Shown: positions 45,397 to 55,554 of the stretch, piece by piece
Numbering within the stretch: the stretch's first letter is position 1
Layout of the letters: every line of letters begins with the position of its first letter
NCBI GenBank assembly: GCA_027886185.1
Contig: WOAB01000506.1
Span: 1,240,001 to 1,304,000 of the forward strand
Direction: 5' to 3'
DNA length: 64,000 nt
Source of the DNA: Rheum nobile
Taxonomy: Eukaryota; Streptophyta; Magnoliopsida; Caryophyllales; Polygonaceae
Notes under the pieces: generated by a model
Told to the model about the DNA's origin: nothing
The model's input: the letters and a program-made list of their open reading frames with translations, nothing else
Database searches by the model: none
Translations under genes and position numbers: made by a program

Positions 45397-46555
45397 TGAT
45401 ACAAACAATTATGTTGTGTGTATATATGGAGTTTTAGCATATGTTTAGTGGTGTTTAGGGGGGCATTGGAGCATTTCTGGAGCATTGGAGTGGAGACACT
45501 GAAGATGTCACTTGGAGGCATTTTAGGAGATTTCTGGAGCTGAAGCGAAGAACCCCCAAGAAGTGCTCTGGCGGCGACCGCCGCCGGGCTTGCGGCGACC
45601 GCCGTCGCCGTCGCCGTCGGAAGTGGATCCGAGCTTATTTCCCTTTTTACATATTTTATTATTTTTAGCGTTTTTATTATTTCGTTTTAATTTATCTCTA
45701 GAGACTTATTTTCTTTTAGTATTTAAGGGTAGAAGGAAGGCTTGTTTCCCATAGAAGCCTACTTTTCATCTTTTCTCTATTCTACGTATTTTGCTATGAA
45801 GAACTAAGACACTCTTGCTTAGTCAGACAATTGAAGCTTTCGTCCTGATTTAGTTGTGAGATTTTCGTTCCCTATCTATTGCATGGATTTTATCTATTCT
45901 CTTGCTTGAATTGTTTATGATTAATATTGATAATCTCTAGCCTGCGCAACTAGGGTTTGTCTCTATTGATTTATTGCTAGATCTAGATTGTTACTTGTTG
46001 AGCATATCTTCATCGTATTAGCAACTGCATCGTACTAGTAACTGGTTGTGCTAGTTTTATGTAGAAGAGAATTGATTTACATTCTAGTATGAAAGCTGGT
46101 TGTTTTATGCTAGATTGTATCCTAATTATATTCCTAGGCTTCACGTTATTGTTAAACTGAATCTTGATGATTTCATGATTGTTTAACTAGTTAGTGCTAT
46201 AAGTATCTGGTTGTGCTTGTAGTTACTTTAGAAAAGGAATAGGAATTTCCATTACATGAGATATTGAATGACTATCTAGGATCAACTTATCATACGAATA
46301 GTGGATGTTTGTTTGACTGAGCTATTTTCCCAATCACTGAATTCATAATCTTTAGTTTGTTTGCCTTTGCATGCTTAGAACGTCTAAAACATACAAAACC
46401 CCCATTTTGGTTACTTGAGGATTGACATAGAAATTACACATATAGGTAGAATATGTCTCCCTGTGGACTCGACCCTTACTTGCCTAGGACTACGGTTTAA
46501 GATTTGTTTGGATACTTTGCATAGAAGTAATTAGCACGACAAATTACTGTTATCA
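45397..46555 (+). repeat. 3' LTR of Athila H
   Basis: TGATACAAACAATTATG to ACTGTTATCA, 1159 bp. The palindrome is here GGCGGCGACCGCCGCC (45570-45585), one base off the perfect 5' LTR version, followed by an extra cgtcgc unit. Confidence 0.9.
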
Positions 46556-46941
46556 ATAACAAAAAGATATTATTTTGACTCAATAAGATAATATCTCAAC
46601 CGATTCTATTATCTAAGAAAAAATCTCCTAAAATAATATAATCGAGATAAGATAAAATCTCCTCTCTCCAAATCTTCTAGTTGGTGTAACCAAACCAAAT
46701 TTCATTTTCCAACCGTATGATCTTCAAGGATTATCTTCATGTCTGACTTCCTTATGATATTCGCAACTTGATGTTTGTTACGGCACTGATGTTCCTTTGG
46801 AGGTACCAAAGCTTTTAGAAAACTCTTTGTCCTCTCTGCATCACTGTCACTCATTCCATGTGACATTTTTGTTTAATCCTGAAATACTTAGTCACAATAT
46901 TAGTTGAATATTTGTTATCATCAAAACTAAAGAATTCAACA
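46556..46941 (-). repeat. 5' LTR of element M, distal part
   Basis: Continues the LTR broken at 35912. It matches 61310-61799 of element L (gatattat, accgattctattatctaag versus accgatattatctaag, gatgttcctt, gaaatacttag, ttagttgaat, gaattcaaca). After removing the duplicated ataac, the joined LTR is about 826 bp versus 903 bp in L. Confidence 0.8.
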
Positions 46942-47208
46942 CATACATACGTGATCGCATTGGCTATGATCGTACTATGATACCCAAAAAAGCTATTGCT
47001 ACCCACCAAATGGAAAACCCAAATTTGATTTCGAAATTCACTAGCTTTGCCCCAATTAAAGACTGATCGTAGCCTTCAAAGTAGTTGCGACTCCAGCAAC
47101 CCCTTCCAATATCCAAGGATAATTACAATTTCAGTTGTCCTAATTTATAGGTAATTTAATATGATTCATCATAATATAGAATTGCACATCGAAATCAAAC
47201 GAAAAAAA
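46942..47208. other. Spacer beyond the LTR of M, nothing recognised
   Basis: No domain, repeat or promoter was recognised. This should be the original flank of element M. Confidence 0.45.
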
Positions 47209-47220
47209 AATGCACGTTAG

Positions 47221-47367
47221 TTTTTTTTTTTTTGGTATAGGAAGTGGTAGACCCCTCCCAACATCAGTGTCTCCATACACGCTTCTAGTAGAAATCGAAC
47301 TCGAAACCTCTAGATCGAACGTTTAAAAAAATCTAGTGTAAAACCACTAGACCAACTAAATGTTGGT
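47221..47367 (-). mobile_element. tRNA-derived SINE with poly(A) tail and target duplication
   Basis: On the minus strand: an A-box-like tagttggtctagtgg near the start, a B-box-like gagttcgatttc about 45 nt later, a tRNA-unrelated body, and a terminal A run (13 T on the plus strand, 47221-47233). Flanks aatgcacgttag (47209-47220) and aatgtaggttag (47368-47379) match at 10 of 12 positions and are the likely target duplication. The length of about 147 bp is usual for plant SINEs. It has no coding and would have depended on a LINE for movement. Confidence 0.75.
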
Positions 47368-47379
47368 AATGTAGGTTAG

Positions 47380-48187
47380 TTTTTAATGTGCCCCTTGATT
47401 ATTATTTTGTTGCGTGTTGTGCAAAAAAAACTTTGTAAAAATGATTTTGTGCCTACAAATAATATAATCGCAGACAGCCCGTATATTGTTTCTAAATTTT
47501 TTATTTAATTTAGCATATGCTTGTTTTATCCCAAACTTTATTCTTCTTCAAGTAAAAAAGATTGTTAATTAGTTTTACTATTTTTCTAACCTATGTCAGT
47601 ATGTCGTAAGGGCATATGCATGTTAAGCACCTCATTTTTAGAAAATTAGGTGTTACCATTTTAAAGATTTTAATATTTTTTTAAAAGGGTTTAAATATTT
47701 CATTTTAAAAATTAATTGCTAAAATAAAAAGTCTTAACCTATGCCCTTAGGATGATTGATACTTTATCAAACGATGATTGATACTCTGACTAGAGTATAT
47801 ATGATAAAAATGAAAGTTGTAAGGGGTTTTTGTAGGAAACCACTCGTTATTTGCCACTTTTTGCATGAAATCACCCGTTATATCGATATTTATTTTAAAC
47901 CACCCAATTCTCTATCTCCGTTAACGCAAAGCCACCAGAGCCATCTGCTGTCCACTTTGCCGTTTAAATGTGTAAAATGTCTCTTTTGCCCTCAATTGTT
48001 TTTAAGTTTAGGGGCATATATGATCATTATGCATCCAGATGATATATCGCGAGATAATGATGACGATATTTTAAGGGGAGCTTCTCTTCTAATATCTGGG
48101 GGATTCCAATTTGGTTTTAATACGAATAGGCCCTTAGAAATCAGAAGTGCTAGATATAGAGTTAGACTACAAATATGTAGTAGTTAC
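47380..48187. other. Non-coding stretch between the SINE and the EMF2-like fragment
   Basis: AT-rich, then from about 47820 a mixed-composition stretch (ggggtttttgtaggaaacc, cacttttt gcatgaaatcaccc) that resembles the terminal region of a TIR or Helitron-type transposon. I found no partner end. The 164-codon open frame at 47756-48247 runs through this and the antisense of the EMF2-like exon, and is not a gene. Confidence 0.4.
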
Positions 48188-48900
48188 ATTTCTTATAGCA
48201 CAACGTTGAAGAATACTATAGAGTTCTACAGGCTTGCAGTAAGCTGACAAGCCCTCTTCAGCAGCTATTTCTTCCTCAACAGACAAATGCACCTGAGAAT
48301 CTTGACGGCACATTTGATCTAAATTACCAGATTGGTTGCAAAACAAAAGAAATTACAAAATTCAGAATGCTTGATACCCCAAACAAGCACTTAAAACATT
48401 TTCCATACTTCCAAAATGCAAACCTAAATTGCAGTTCTCATAAAGGAGAAAGCTTACATGGTCTCCCGAGATGCAAGAGGTATGCCCAACATTTTTGTTA
48501 TACAAGTACGAACTGCAATTTCATTACTCCACCACAATCACCTAGTTCAGGCACACAAGAAAACCCCAAAACTGCAAATTTTACCCTAAAACCAATGAGA
48601 AAATGAAAAATACTTTCCGAAATTTAATTTAATAGTGATACCAAGTGTCAATTGACAGCAACGCTACAGTTCAGTTTTCATCACCGAAGGAAACGAGGCA
48701 AACCAAAAGAAGAAAAAACAATACCCCAACATATACATATCAGATGTATGTACTTCCCATTCCAATCCTCTAACAAAAAATCAGTTCCCTTCCGAAGCTA
48801 GAGTGAATGGCCTCCCTAAATAACCCTAAAGCCTCAAATTCCCGTTCGGAACCCTAAACCGGAAAATGGAAAATTTGCCAACCATAAACCCCAAATTCCC
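48188..48900 (-). pseudogene. EMF2: 5' end of an EMF2-like Polycomb gene (exons 1-2 and leader)
   Basis: On the minus strand, ATG at 48490-48492 begins MLGIPLASRET, ending at a donor GTAAGC (exon 48458-48492). After a 139-bp intron with acceptor TTTAG, a second exon (48318 down to 48188) reads DQMCRQDSQVHLSVE, continues EEEIAAEEGLSAYCKPVE and LYSILQRCAIRN, and ends at a GTAACT donor. This is the N-terminus of plant EMBRYONIC FLOWER 2 (VEFS-box Polycomb repressive complex 2 subunit), which represses flowering genes in the nucleus. Upstream (48500-48900) lies leader-like text. The two exons join out of phase by one base as read. The zinc finger and VEFS box are absent from the window, so this is a fragment. 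Confidence 0.75.
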
Positions 48901-50246
48901 GGTTTGGTTGCAGAAGAAACTTGACAAATGTGTTATTTTCATCAATGTAAAAAACAGTTTTAGAGATCAAATATTGCATAATGAGTCTCCATACATCTTA
49001 AAGGCCTTTATTTGAGGTTTACGGTTTACCATACATGAGCTAGAATCAACTGGAATCAAGAAGGTATGACCTTTTTGTAGATTCAGCTAATCATTTTCCA
49101 AATATTATATTCGTATATTGATTTTCCATAGTTCAAAATTATTACATTAAAAAACTTGCTTTACATTATTCTACTAAAAAATAGATAATTACTGAAATGT
49201 TTAAAGAAAATTGATCATTACAAAATAATATATATATGTATTCGTATTTGTACTTTGTAACAGTTTTAGGATGGACAAACTTAACAGATGTATGCTAATA
49301 TAATATTTTAAATAAACATAGTCGAATATAGTAGTAGTAGTCAAAATTTCACTTTGTACAACAAAGGACTTATGAGAAACTTCTACGGAAGATTTCATGA
49401 ATTAACTCATCTAAGTCTTATTATTTAAGAGCAAATATTCTATTCTTATTTATAATTAAAAAAATATTAATTTTACTAAACATATCTTAAGAAAATGAGC
49501 TTAACGTTATAAAATATATTCCCAAAGTAAAAATATTTTTGTGTTTTAGCTCTCTTTTTTCAAAAAATAATTTTTTTAAGAAGAAAAAAAATGCCTAAGG
49601 TAAAAAAAAATGTGTGTTTTTTGGTCGGTTAGAAAAATGGGCATAAACACTAGGAGAAATCCTTTTATTTTTTTTGGTCAATTAGAAAAAAATGTTTCAA
49701 AGTTGTTATAATATGCAGCCTAATTAATTTATTGCAATCAACGTAATTATATATTAACTATATTATCAAGAGGACTTGAGAGATTGATTGGTCACATGCC
49801 ACAACTCAAGTACTCAATAGATAAGAAGGTTGGAAGAGGGAAGAATGGCTAATAAAAGAGCCTAAGGTTAAAAATTGTGTGTTTTTTCGTTGGTGATTAG
49901 AGAGTTGAGATAATGTGTTAATGTGAGAGTATTAAAGGTAAAAAATCAGAGTAAACTGTTATTATATTTTAATTTAAATATATGAAAAATATTTTTATTG
50001 ATGTCAAAGTTTCATGTATATAATTAGATATTGAATATATAGGTCGTATAGTTGTATATTTACCAATACATGTATTTATTGGTTTTCATATATTTAGTCC
50101 AACTGTTAAACCTTATCGATTTTTTCAAGTAATAGCTAAACACTATATTCTCTTATGTAAAGTTTAGTTGTACATTTGTCAATATTTTAGAAAAAAAATT
50201 GTGTTATTAATGCAACTATATTTACCTAAACTAATTCAAATTAGAT

Positions 50247-53000
50247 AATGTGTTTGGACCTCGTGCTGATCACCGGATTTTTGCTCATGAAAGTAGCACC
50301 AACATTGTCACATAGAAGCATCGGAGGATGACAAAAAGGAGCACGAAGATCATGGACAAGCTGTTTGATCCACAACAGTTCAGCAACGGTATAGGCCAGG
50401 GATCGGTGATCCACTACGGTTCTAGATCAAGCTACGACCCGTTGTTTACGAGATATCCAGCTTATGAGATTCGGCCCATGAAAGATGGCGAACCCATATT
50501 GACTGTCATCAAGATTCGAGATCCACCTGACGTCGGAAAAGGCAAGGAGAGATGTTGTTGTTGTTGGTTGAAAATGCAGGCAGTGATTTAGCGTGCCATT
50601 CAAATATCGCAAAATCCGTTTGACCACTTGCCAATGAAGAAGAGTCGAAGCATGCATATATTGGCATATACGATTGATGGCATAAGCAATATCCGGACGG
50701 GTGATGGTGGCATATTGAAGGGAGCCGACGACTTGCCGATAGAGTTTAGGATCAGGGAAAGGGTCGCCGTGACGAGTGAGCCGAGAAGTAGGATCAGCTG
50801 GAGTGGAAACCGGCTTGGAGTTAGGCATGTTGTTGCGGGCGATCACATCTTGAATGTAGCCTTGTTGTGACAAAGTGAGACTGGTGACACTTCTTTTGAT
50901 TTGTAATCCCAGAAAGAAATTTAGAGCACCAATGTCCTTTAGAGCAAACACTTGATTTAAATTTGTGATGAACCGCTGGATAAGTGCATCGTTATTCCCT
51001 GTAACTATTAAATCATCAACGTACACAAGTATATGATGACAAAGGAAGAATTGTGTACAAACAAGGATGTGTCAGATTGGCATGCCCGAAAACCATGAGT
51101 GACAAGATAATGTTTAAGCTTGTTGAACCAAGCCTGAGGGGCTTGTTTGAGACCGTAAATAGCCTTGTGCAACCGAAACACATGAGTAGGCCAATTAGGA
51201 TCCTGTTGTTCAATGTATACCTCTTCCGACAAGTCACCATTTAGGAAAGCATTGTTGATATCAAGTTGTTTGATGCACCAGCCTTGAGAGAGAGCAAGAG
51301 AATGGACCAACCGAATAGTAGTCAGTTTGATAACGGGACTAAAGGTCTCAAAGAAATCAACGCCCTCTTCTTGACTGAATCCTTTGGCCACTAACCGAGC
51401 TTTATGACGCTCGATCGAACCATCCGAGTGCCGCTTGAGTGACCATCGACTGCTAATTCTTATCAGCGGGGCGGTAGTATGACGGGGTCGGGGCAGATTG
51501 TTTGGCTCGTGAACTCACTGTGGGCTGTTGGTAATGTGGACTGGTGGTTGGAGAAATAGTAGTATTTGGTAATTGTGGTTCTGGTGGAGGAGTGTTAGGA
51601 CATGGTGGGGCAGGTGGGCATGGATGAGTTATGGTAGCTGCTTGTTCAAGGAGTCCTAGAGATATTGATGGTGAGGAAACGACAGCAGGGGAAGGACAAA
51701 TGGGCTGATCGTTAGCATATGGGAAAACGTCTTCAGTAAAAACAACGTGGCGAGAGACATAAATCTGAGATGTGGGTTTATGAAAACATAGGTAACTTGT
51801 ATGAGACACACTATAGCCTATAAACACACAAGAAAGAGAGCGAAAATCCATTTTGTGAGTATTATAAGGCCTAACAAATGGTAGCAAAGGCAACCAAAAG
51901 TTTTTAGAAAACCGTAATCCGGAATTTTGTTGTAGAGTTTATGATAAGGAGATTGATATTAGAGCATTGGAGTTATGGTTCGATTGTGGAGATATGTAGC
52001 TGTTTTGGAGGCGTGTTCCCAAATTCTCGTGGAAGGGATGATTGGGCTAATAGTGTGAGGCCTTTTTCAATAATGATACGATTTCTACGTTTAATGGCAC
52101 CGTTTTGTTCTTGGGTGTAGGGGAAAGATATACGATGATCAATACCATGAGTTTTAAAAAAGGTTGAAACATTGTGAAATTCCCCTCCCCAATCAGATTG
52201 GAGGCTTTTGATATCACAATTAAATTGAGTTTTGATCATTGTACGAAATTGCACAATGGTGGAAAACACTTGAGATTTTTGTGACAAGAAATAGATCCAC
52301 ACGAATTTAGTGCAATCATCAATAAACAGAACAAAATAACGATGCCCAATCATAGAAAACATAGGAGAAGGTCCCCAAACATCTGAATACACCAATTCAA
52401 ACGGTTTATTAGAAGCAATATGAGATATAACAAGAGGAAAACGATGGCTTTTTCCAAGTTGGCATGAATCGCAAACATTTGTAAATTTATTTGAAGTAAT
52501 AGGAAGCTGAAAAGAAGAAATTAAATGTCTCAAAATAGATTCATGTGGATGAGCAAGTCGTCGATGCCATCCATTTAAAGACGTGCAAACACCGGTAAGA
52601 GCTATGGTAGAGGATTTTTTTTTGGTTGGTGGAGATAGCCGGTACAAGCCATGGTCAACGTTCCCGTGGAGGATTGTTTTCCCTTGAAATGTCTTAACAC
52701 AACAGTAATGAGGATTCCATAAACATATTGTTATCTTGGGTCAATTTGGACACACTGAGCAAATTTTTTGTGAGTTTGGGTATAATAAGCACACTTGGCA
52801 AGCAAAGAACATGAGCCAACACGAGAAATAAACAAATGGTTAGCATTTCCAACTTGAAGTTTATCATCCCTAGTGTAGTCCTCAGCGATGGTAAGTTTAC
52901 GGATGTCCGGACAGACATGATTGGTGGCACTGGTGTCGAAGTACCACGAAGGATCTACAACAGTGGATGGACTGTTGTGTTGGGCCATGGTTGCTTGTCT
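50247..53000 (-). pseudogene. pol of Copia B (broken)
   Basis: Minus strand: protease WYFDTSATNHVCPD near 52930-52970 (better preserved than in A); integrase zinc region WHRRLAHPHE near 52560, VYSDVWGP near 52385, DWGGEFHNVSTF near 52185 (intact here, stop in A); RT ARLVAKGFSQEEGVDFFET near 51370, YGLKQAPQAWFNKLKHYL near 51130, YVDDLIVTGN near 51005; RNase H up to the deletion at 50247. Frameshifts near 51010-51050, 51900-51975 and 52700 and a stop near 50590 disable it. It is the better guide to the family's ancestral sequence for the integrase core. Confidence 0.8.
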
Positions 53001-53069
53001 CGGTTGTTCCCACGGATTAGGACGTCGAGAAGGGAAGTCTGTCTGGTTGGATCTTTGCCGACAGTCAAT

Positions 53070-53935
53070 CGCCTCGTGTCCAGGTTTGCCGCAGAGTTGG
53101 CATTGAACCCGACGACGACGTTGATCAGAATTACGTGTTGCAGAAGAAGAGCCAGATCCTGTGTTGTTGTTTGATGGGGTAGACCTGCTGTTGAAGCGAT
53201 TCACAATAAGCGCTGGGAAGCATTGGGTGGCTGGACTGGATTGGTGATGAGAGGAGATGAAGCCGAGGCCTGGCGAACATGTTGCTGCTCGAGTCGGGCT
53301 TCTTCTTGGAGCAACAGCCCGACGAGATCATCAACGGTTACGACGTCAGTTTTCATCATAAAGGCAGCGATGAAGGCGCCATAGGAAGAATCGAGACCAT
53401 TTAGGATATGGCCAATTAGATCTTCGTCAGAATTGGATTGAGGGTTTCCGCTAGGGAATCGGTAATCGATCGTTTGCGCTCGATGTACTCCAACATGGCC
53501 ATCGATCCTTTTGTAAGGGTTTGAAGCTGGACTTTCATGGCCATTCGTTGGGCCCGAGTTTGAGCCTGAAAAGTCTTCTCGATAGCGGTCCAGGCCATAT
53601 GAGATGAAGTTGCCTGAGCGACAAGAGCAAGAGCTCGTTCGGACAAGGTGGATTTGAGCCATAGAAGAACGAAATGATCACGCTTCTTCCAAGATGTGAA
53701 CTCAGGATTCGGTTCGGTAGCCACGACTCCATCGGCGTCGGGAATAGAGCGGATCTCCGATGGTGGTCTGGGATCCAAAATGTATGCTTCAAGATCAAAG
53801 GTTTCAAGGGAGGAAATGATGGTTGTTCGCCAAAGAGAGTAGTTGTCTCGATCAAGCTTAATGTTGAACAAAGGGATTTGGAAATTGATCGAGATTGGAA
53901 GAGGTGACATTGGCTAGAGCCAAGAGTTGTTGATT
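53070..53935 (-). pseudogene. gag of Copia B (broken)
   Basis: The first Met in frame is at 53910 (MSPLPISINFQIPLFNIKL); the Met codon used in A (4824) is ATT here. The Gag core continues unbroken through LDRDNYSLWRTTIISSLE, WKKRDHFVLLW and AWTAIEKTFQAQTRAQ to about 53420, shifts frame, and continues MMKTDVVTVDDLVGLLLQEE near 53345. The CCHC knuckle CQLCGKPGHEAIDC is near 53065-53110. At least two frameshifts remain. Confidence 0.75.
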
Positions 53936-53990
53936 GGTGTTTGTGGTAGTAATGAGAGGCGGACTGAATCAGAGAAAAAAAATATACTCA

Positions 53991-54002
53991 GCTCTGATAC
54001 CA
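53991..54002 (-). other. Primer-binding site of Copia B
   Basis: The minus strand reads TGGTATCAGAGC directly after the LTR, the consensus initiator-Met tRNA complement. Element A has two changes here. Confidence 0.8.
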
Positions 54003-54237
54003 TATAACAAAGCTTATAATTAATGAATGCTTTTCGTATTGATAGATAAACTGATACAAGTTACGTGAGTTATATATACTGAAGAAGGATAACATAAGCT
54101 AACAAGAGATCACCTAGATACACGGCACCACTTACATAAATCTAGGAACTAATCCCACAAAATTAGGGGAGACTTTGAATAATTCAGCTTGACAAATTCA
54201 ACTCCTACAATTGAGGAACAAAACAGAGGCGTCATTA
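54003..54237 (-). repeat. 5' LTR of Copia B
   Basis: 235 bp, TAATGACGCC to GCTTTGTTATA on the minus strand, the same length and ends as both LTRs of A. Confidence 0.85.
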
Positions 54238-54241
54238 CGGC

Positions 54242-55554
54242 ACAAGAATTCAAGCAATTTCATCTTCCTTCACCGAGTTCAGGGCCTTAAACGTATGCAA
54301 TTTAATTACACATTAGCTTTACAAAACATACAATATAGTTAAGTTCATGATTATCTCCAACATCTTATACGATTTCATATTTATTAGAAGCATAAGTTCT
54401 TCATCTAAGCATGTTCTTTGACCTTGTGGTCTATGTACAACTCAATCAAAAACCACAAATTTGAATAAATTAAAAAACCGCCATCCAAACCCCCAAATTT
54501 AGATAAATCCTAAATCTGAGACTTAAATTCATACATTCCACCTCGTTTCCACCACTAGAGACGTTGCCTCGAGCCTCCATTCGCCGCCGTCGAGCAGACC
54601 GCGAGTCGCCCTTCACCTCGCCGTCCTCCACACATAGCCGCGAGCAAGGCTCTCTCCCTCTAGCACTAGCATCCAGTCGTGAGTGAGGAAGAAGGAAGAA
54701 GTTGTAGTCGATCGGCGTCACAACCTTCAAGCAGACTAGAGCAAGGCTCTCGTTCTGTATGAGTGTGAAGAAGTCGTGTAAGAAGAAGGAAAAAGAAGTT
54801 ATGTTCTTGATTTTTATTTTCTTTTTCTTTAAAGTCAACTAGCAACTCATTAACGAGAGAGAAACAAAGGGTCATTAGGTCAAGAGTTTAATGAATTGAA
54901 GTTTACCGCGCGAAATATATCATATATGTGGACATTTCGTGAAATTAAAAAAAAAAAGGAGTTATCTCGTCAAAATCCCTTTAAGTTATTATTGTAAAAA
55001 CATTATCATTATCATTATCATAATTATCTGAAAATAATAAAAAATGACATATAATACAACATATTTTAGAATACAAGGATTTTAGTATCTTCCGATAAAA
55101 CTAGCCTGATCTACATGTACATAACACCAAAACCGGCCAAAGTGCTCCAGACCAAATTAACCTGGACGAATTTCCAACGAATATATGGACAAGTCATATG
55201 TAATTATACAAATATCCCACCAAAAACACATTACAAAAATACCTTGAAATTTTAAATATTTATTTTTTGTCAGAACCTTGGAATTATTATAATTAAACAG
55301 TCAAACATACCTATGAAATAATTCACGCCAATTCGCCACACACACCAAACAATTAAATCCTGCGGTATTATTCTTTTTTATAAAATCTCCCGTGTACAGG
55401 AACGCCATTTTAGAACATAACAAATCGTGGAACTTTGTTATAAAATATTAATTTCAGGTTTATAAAATTTCTTTATATATCTATCTGTACCTAGTAATCC
55501 CCCAAGTCCTCGCATAATTATTTTCCACTTCAATTAATCTTATAATCTCTATCC
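54242..55554. other. Flank between Copia B and the ATL gene
   Basis: Contains the MULE-like left end (54870-54990 region) and leader, then AT-rich sequence duplicated in the left arm up to about 55445. The last 110 bp (55446-55554), with ctcttataatctctatcc-type text, is not in the left arm and would be the ATL gene's own leader. Confidence 0.45.

Larger units (their letters stand above)
35913..46555 (+). mobile_element. Athila-type gypsy element H (10.6 kb) with two LTRs, inserted in the LTR of M
   Basis: Two long, very similar LTRs (1152 and 1159 bp) flank gag, protease, RT, RNase H, integrase and an ATHILA-type third ORF. The tRNA-Asp-type PBS, this order and ORF3 identify the Athila group of Ty3/gypsy. 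Target duplication: GTAAC (35908-35912) and ATAAC (46556-46560), one mismatch. The PPT gtgtaggggagtt precedes the 3' LTR. LTRs differ only at scattered sites and a 6-bp indel in the GC-rich motif, suggesting a fairly young insertion, yet the coding part has many stops. Confidence 0.9.
33852..46941 (-). mobile_element. SIRE-like Copia element M, split by Athila G and Athila H
   Basis: In minus orientation, the 5' LTR begins near 46941 and is interrupted by Athila H (35913-46555). It resumes at 35912 and ends at 35468, followed by the PBS and gag, which breaks off at 33852 where Athila G is inserted. LTR edges (TGTTGAATTC outer, GATCCAACA inner) agree with the intact LTR of element L at 60897-61799, the same family. 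Protease through RNase H and the 3' LTR are not in this window. The SIRE-like label comes from the gag type and from the pol of L. Confidence 0.8.
50247..54237 (-). mobile_element. Copia element B, inverted sister of A, 3' end deleted
   Basis: The 5' LTR (54003-54237) and target-site CGGCA (TGCCG on the minus strand, 54238-54242) are at the same site as in A. The PBS is intact. Gag through RNase H follow in minus orientation, but the sequence jumps at about 50246 from the RNase H motif (STRSKH region) to DNA lying 0.8 kb beyond the 3' LTR in the left arm. The last third of RNase H, the PPT, the 3' LTR and the MULE right TIR are therefore missing. Some stops in A are absent here and vice versa. 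Confidence 0.85.
48900..55445 (-). repeat. Right arm of the large inverted segmental duplication
   Basis: Reverse-complement partner of 3336-11124. From the outer side inward: promoter-side flank of the ATL gene (54990-55445), MULE-like left end and leader (54240-54990), Copia B (50247-54237), then AT-rich sequence (48901-50246). It lacks the counterpart of about 8781-10011. Its inner edge coincides, within the resolution of reading by eye, with the start of the EMF2-like leader. Confidence 0.85.

Noticed and set aside
47756..48247. 163-codon plus-strand open frame
   Set aside because: Runs antisense through the EMF2-like exon and transposon-like DNA; no domain.
48367..48606. 79-codon plus-strand open frame
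   Set aside because: Antisense to EMF2-like exon 1 and leader.
50328..50870. Plus-strand open frames similar to 8279-8701 (minus)
   Set aside because: Antisense shadows of Copia RNase H/RT present in both duplication copies.
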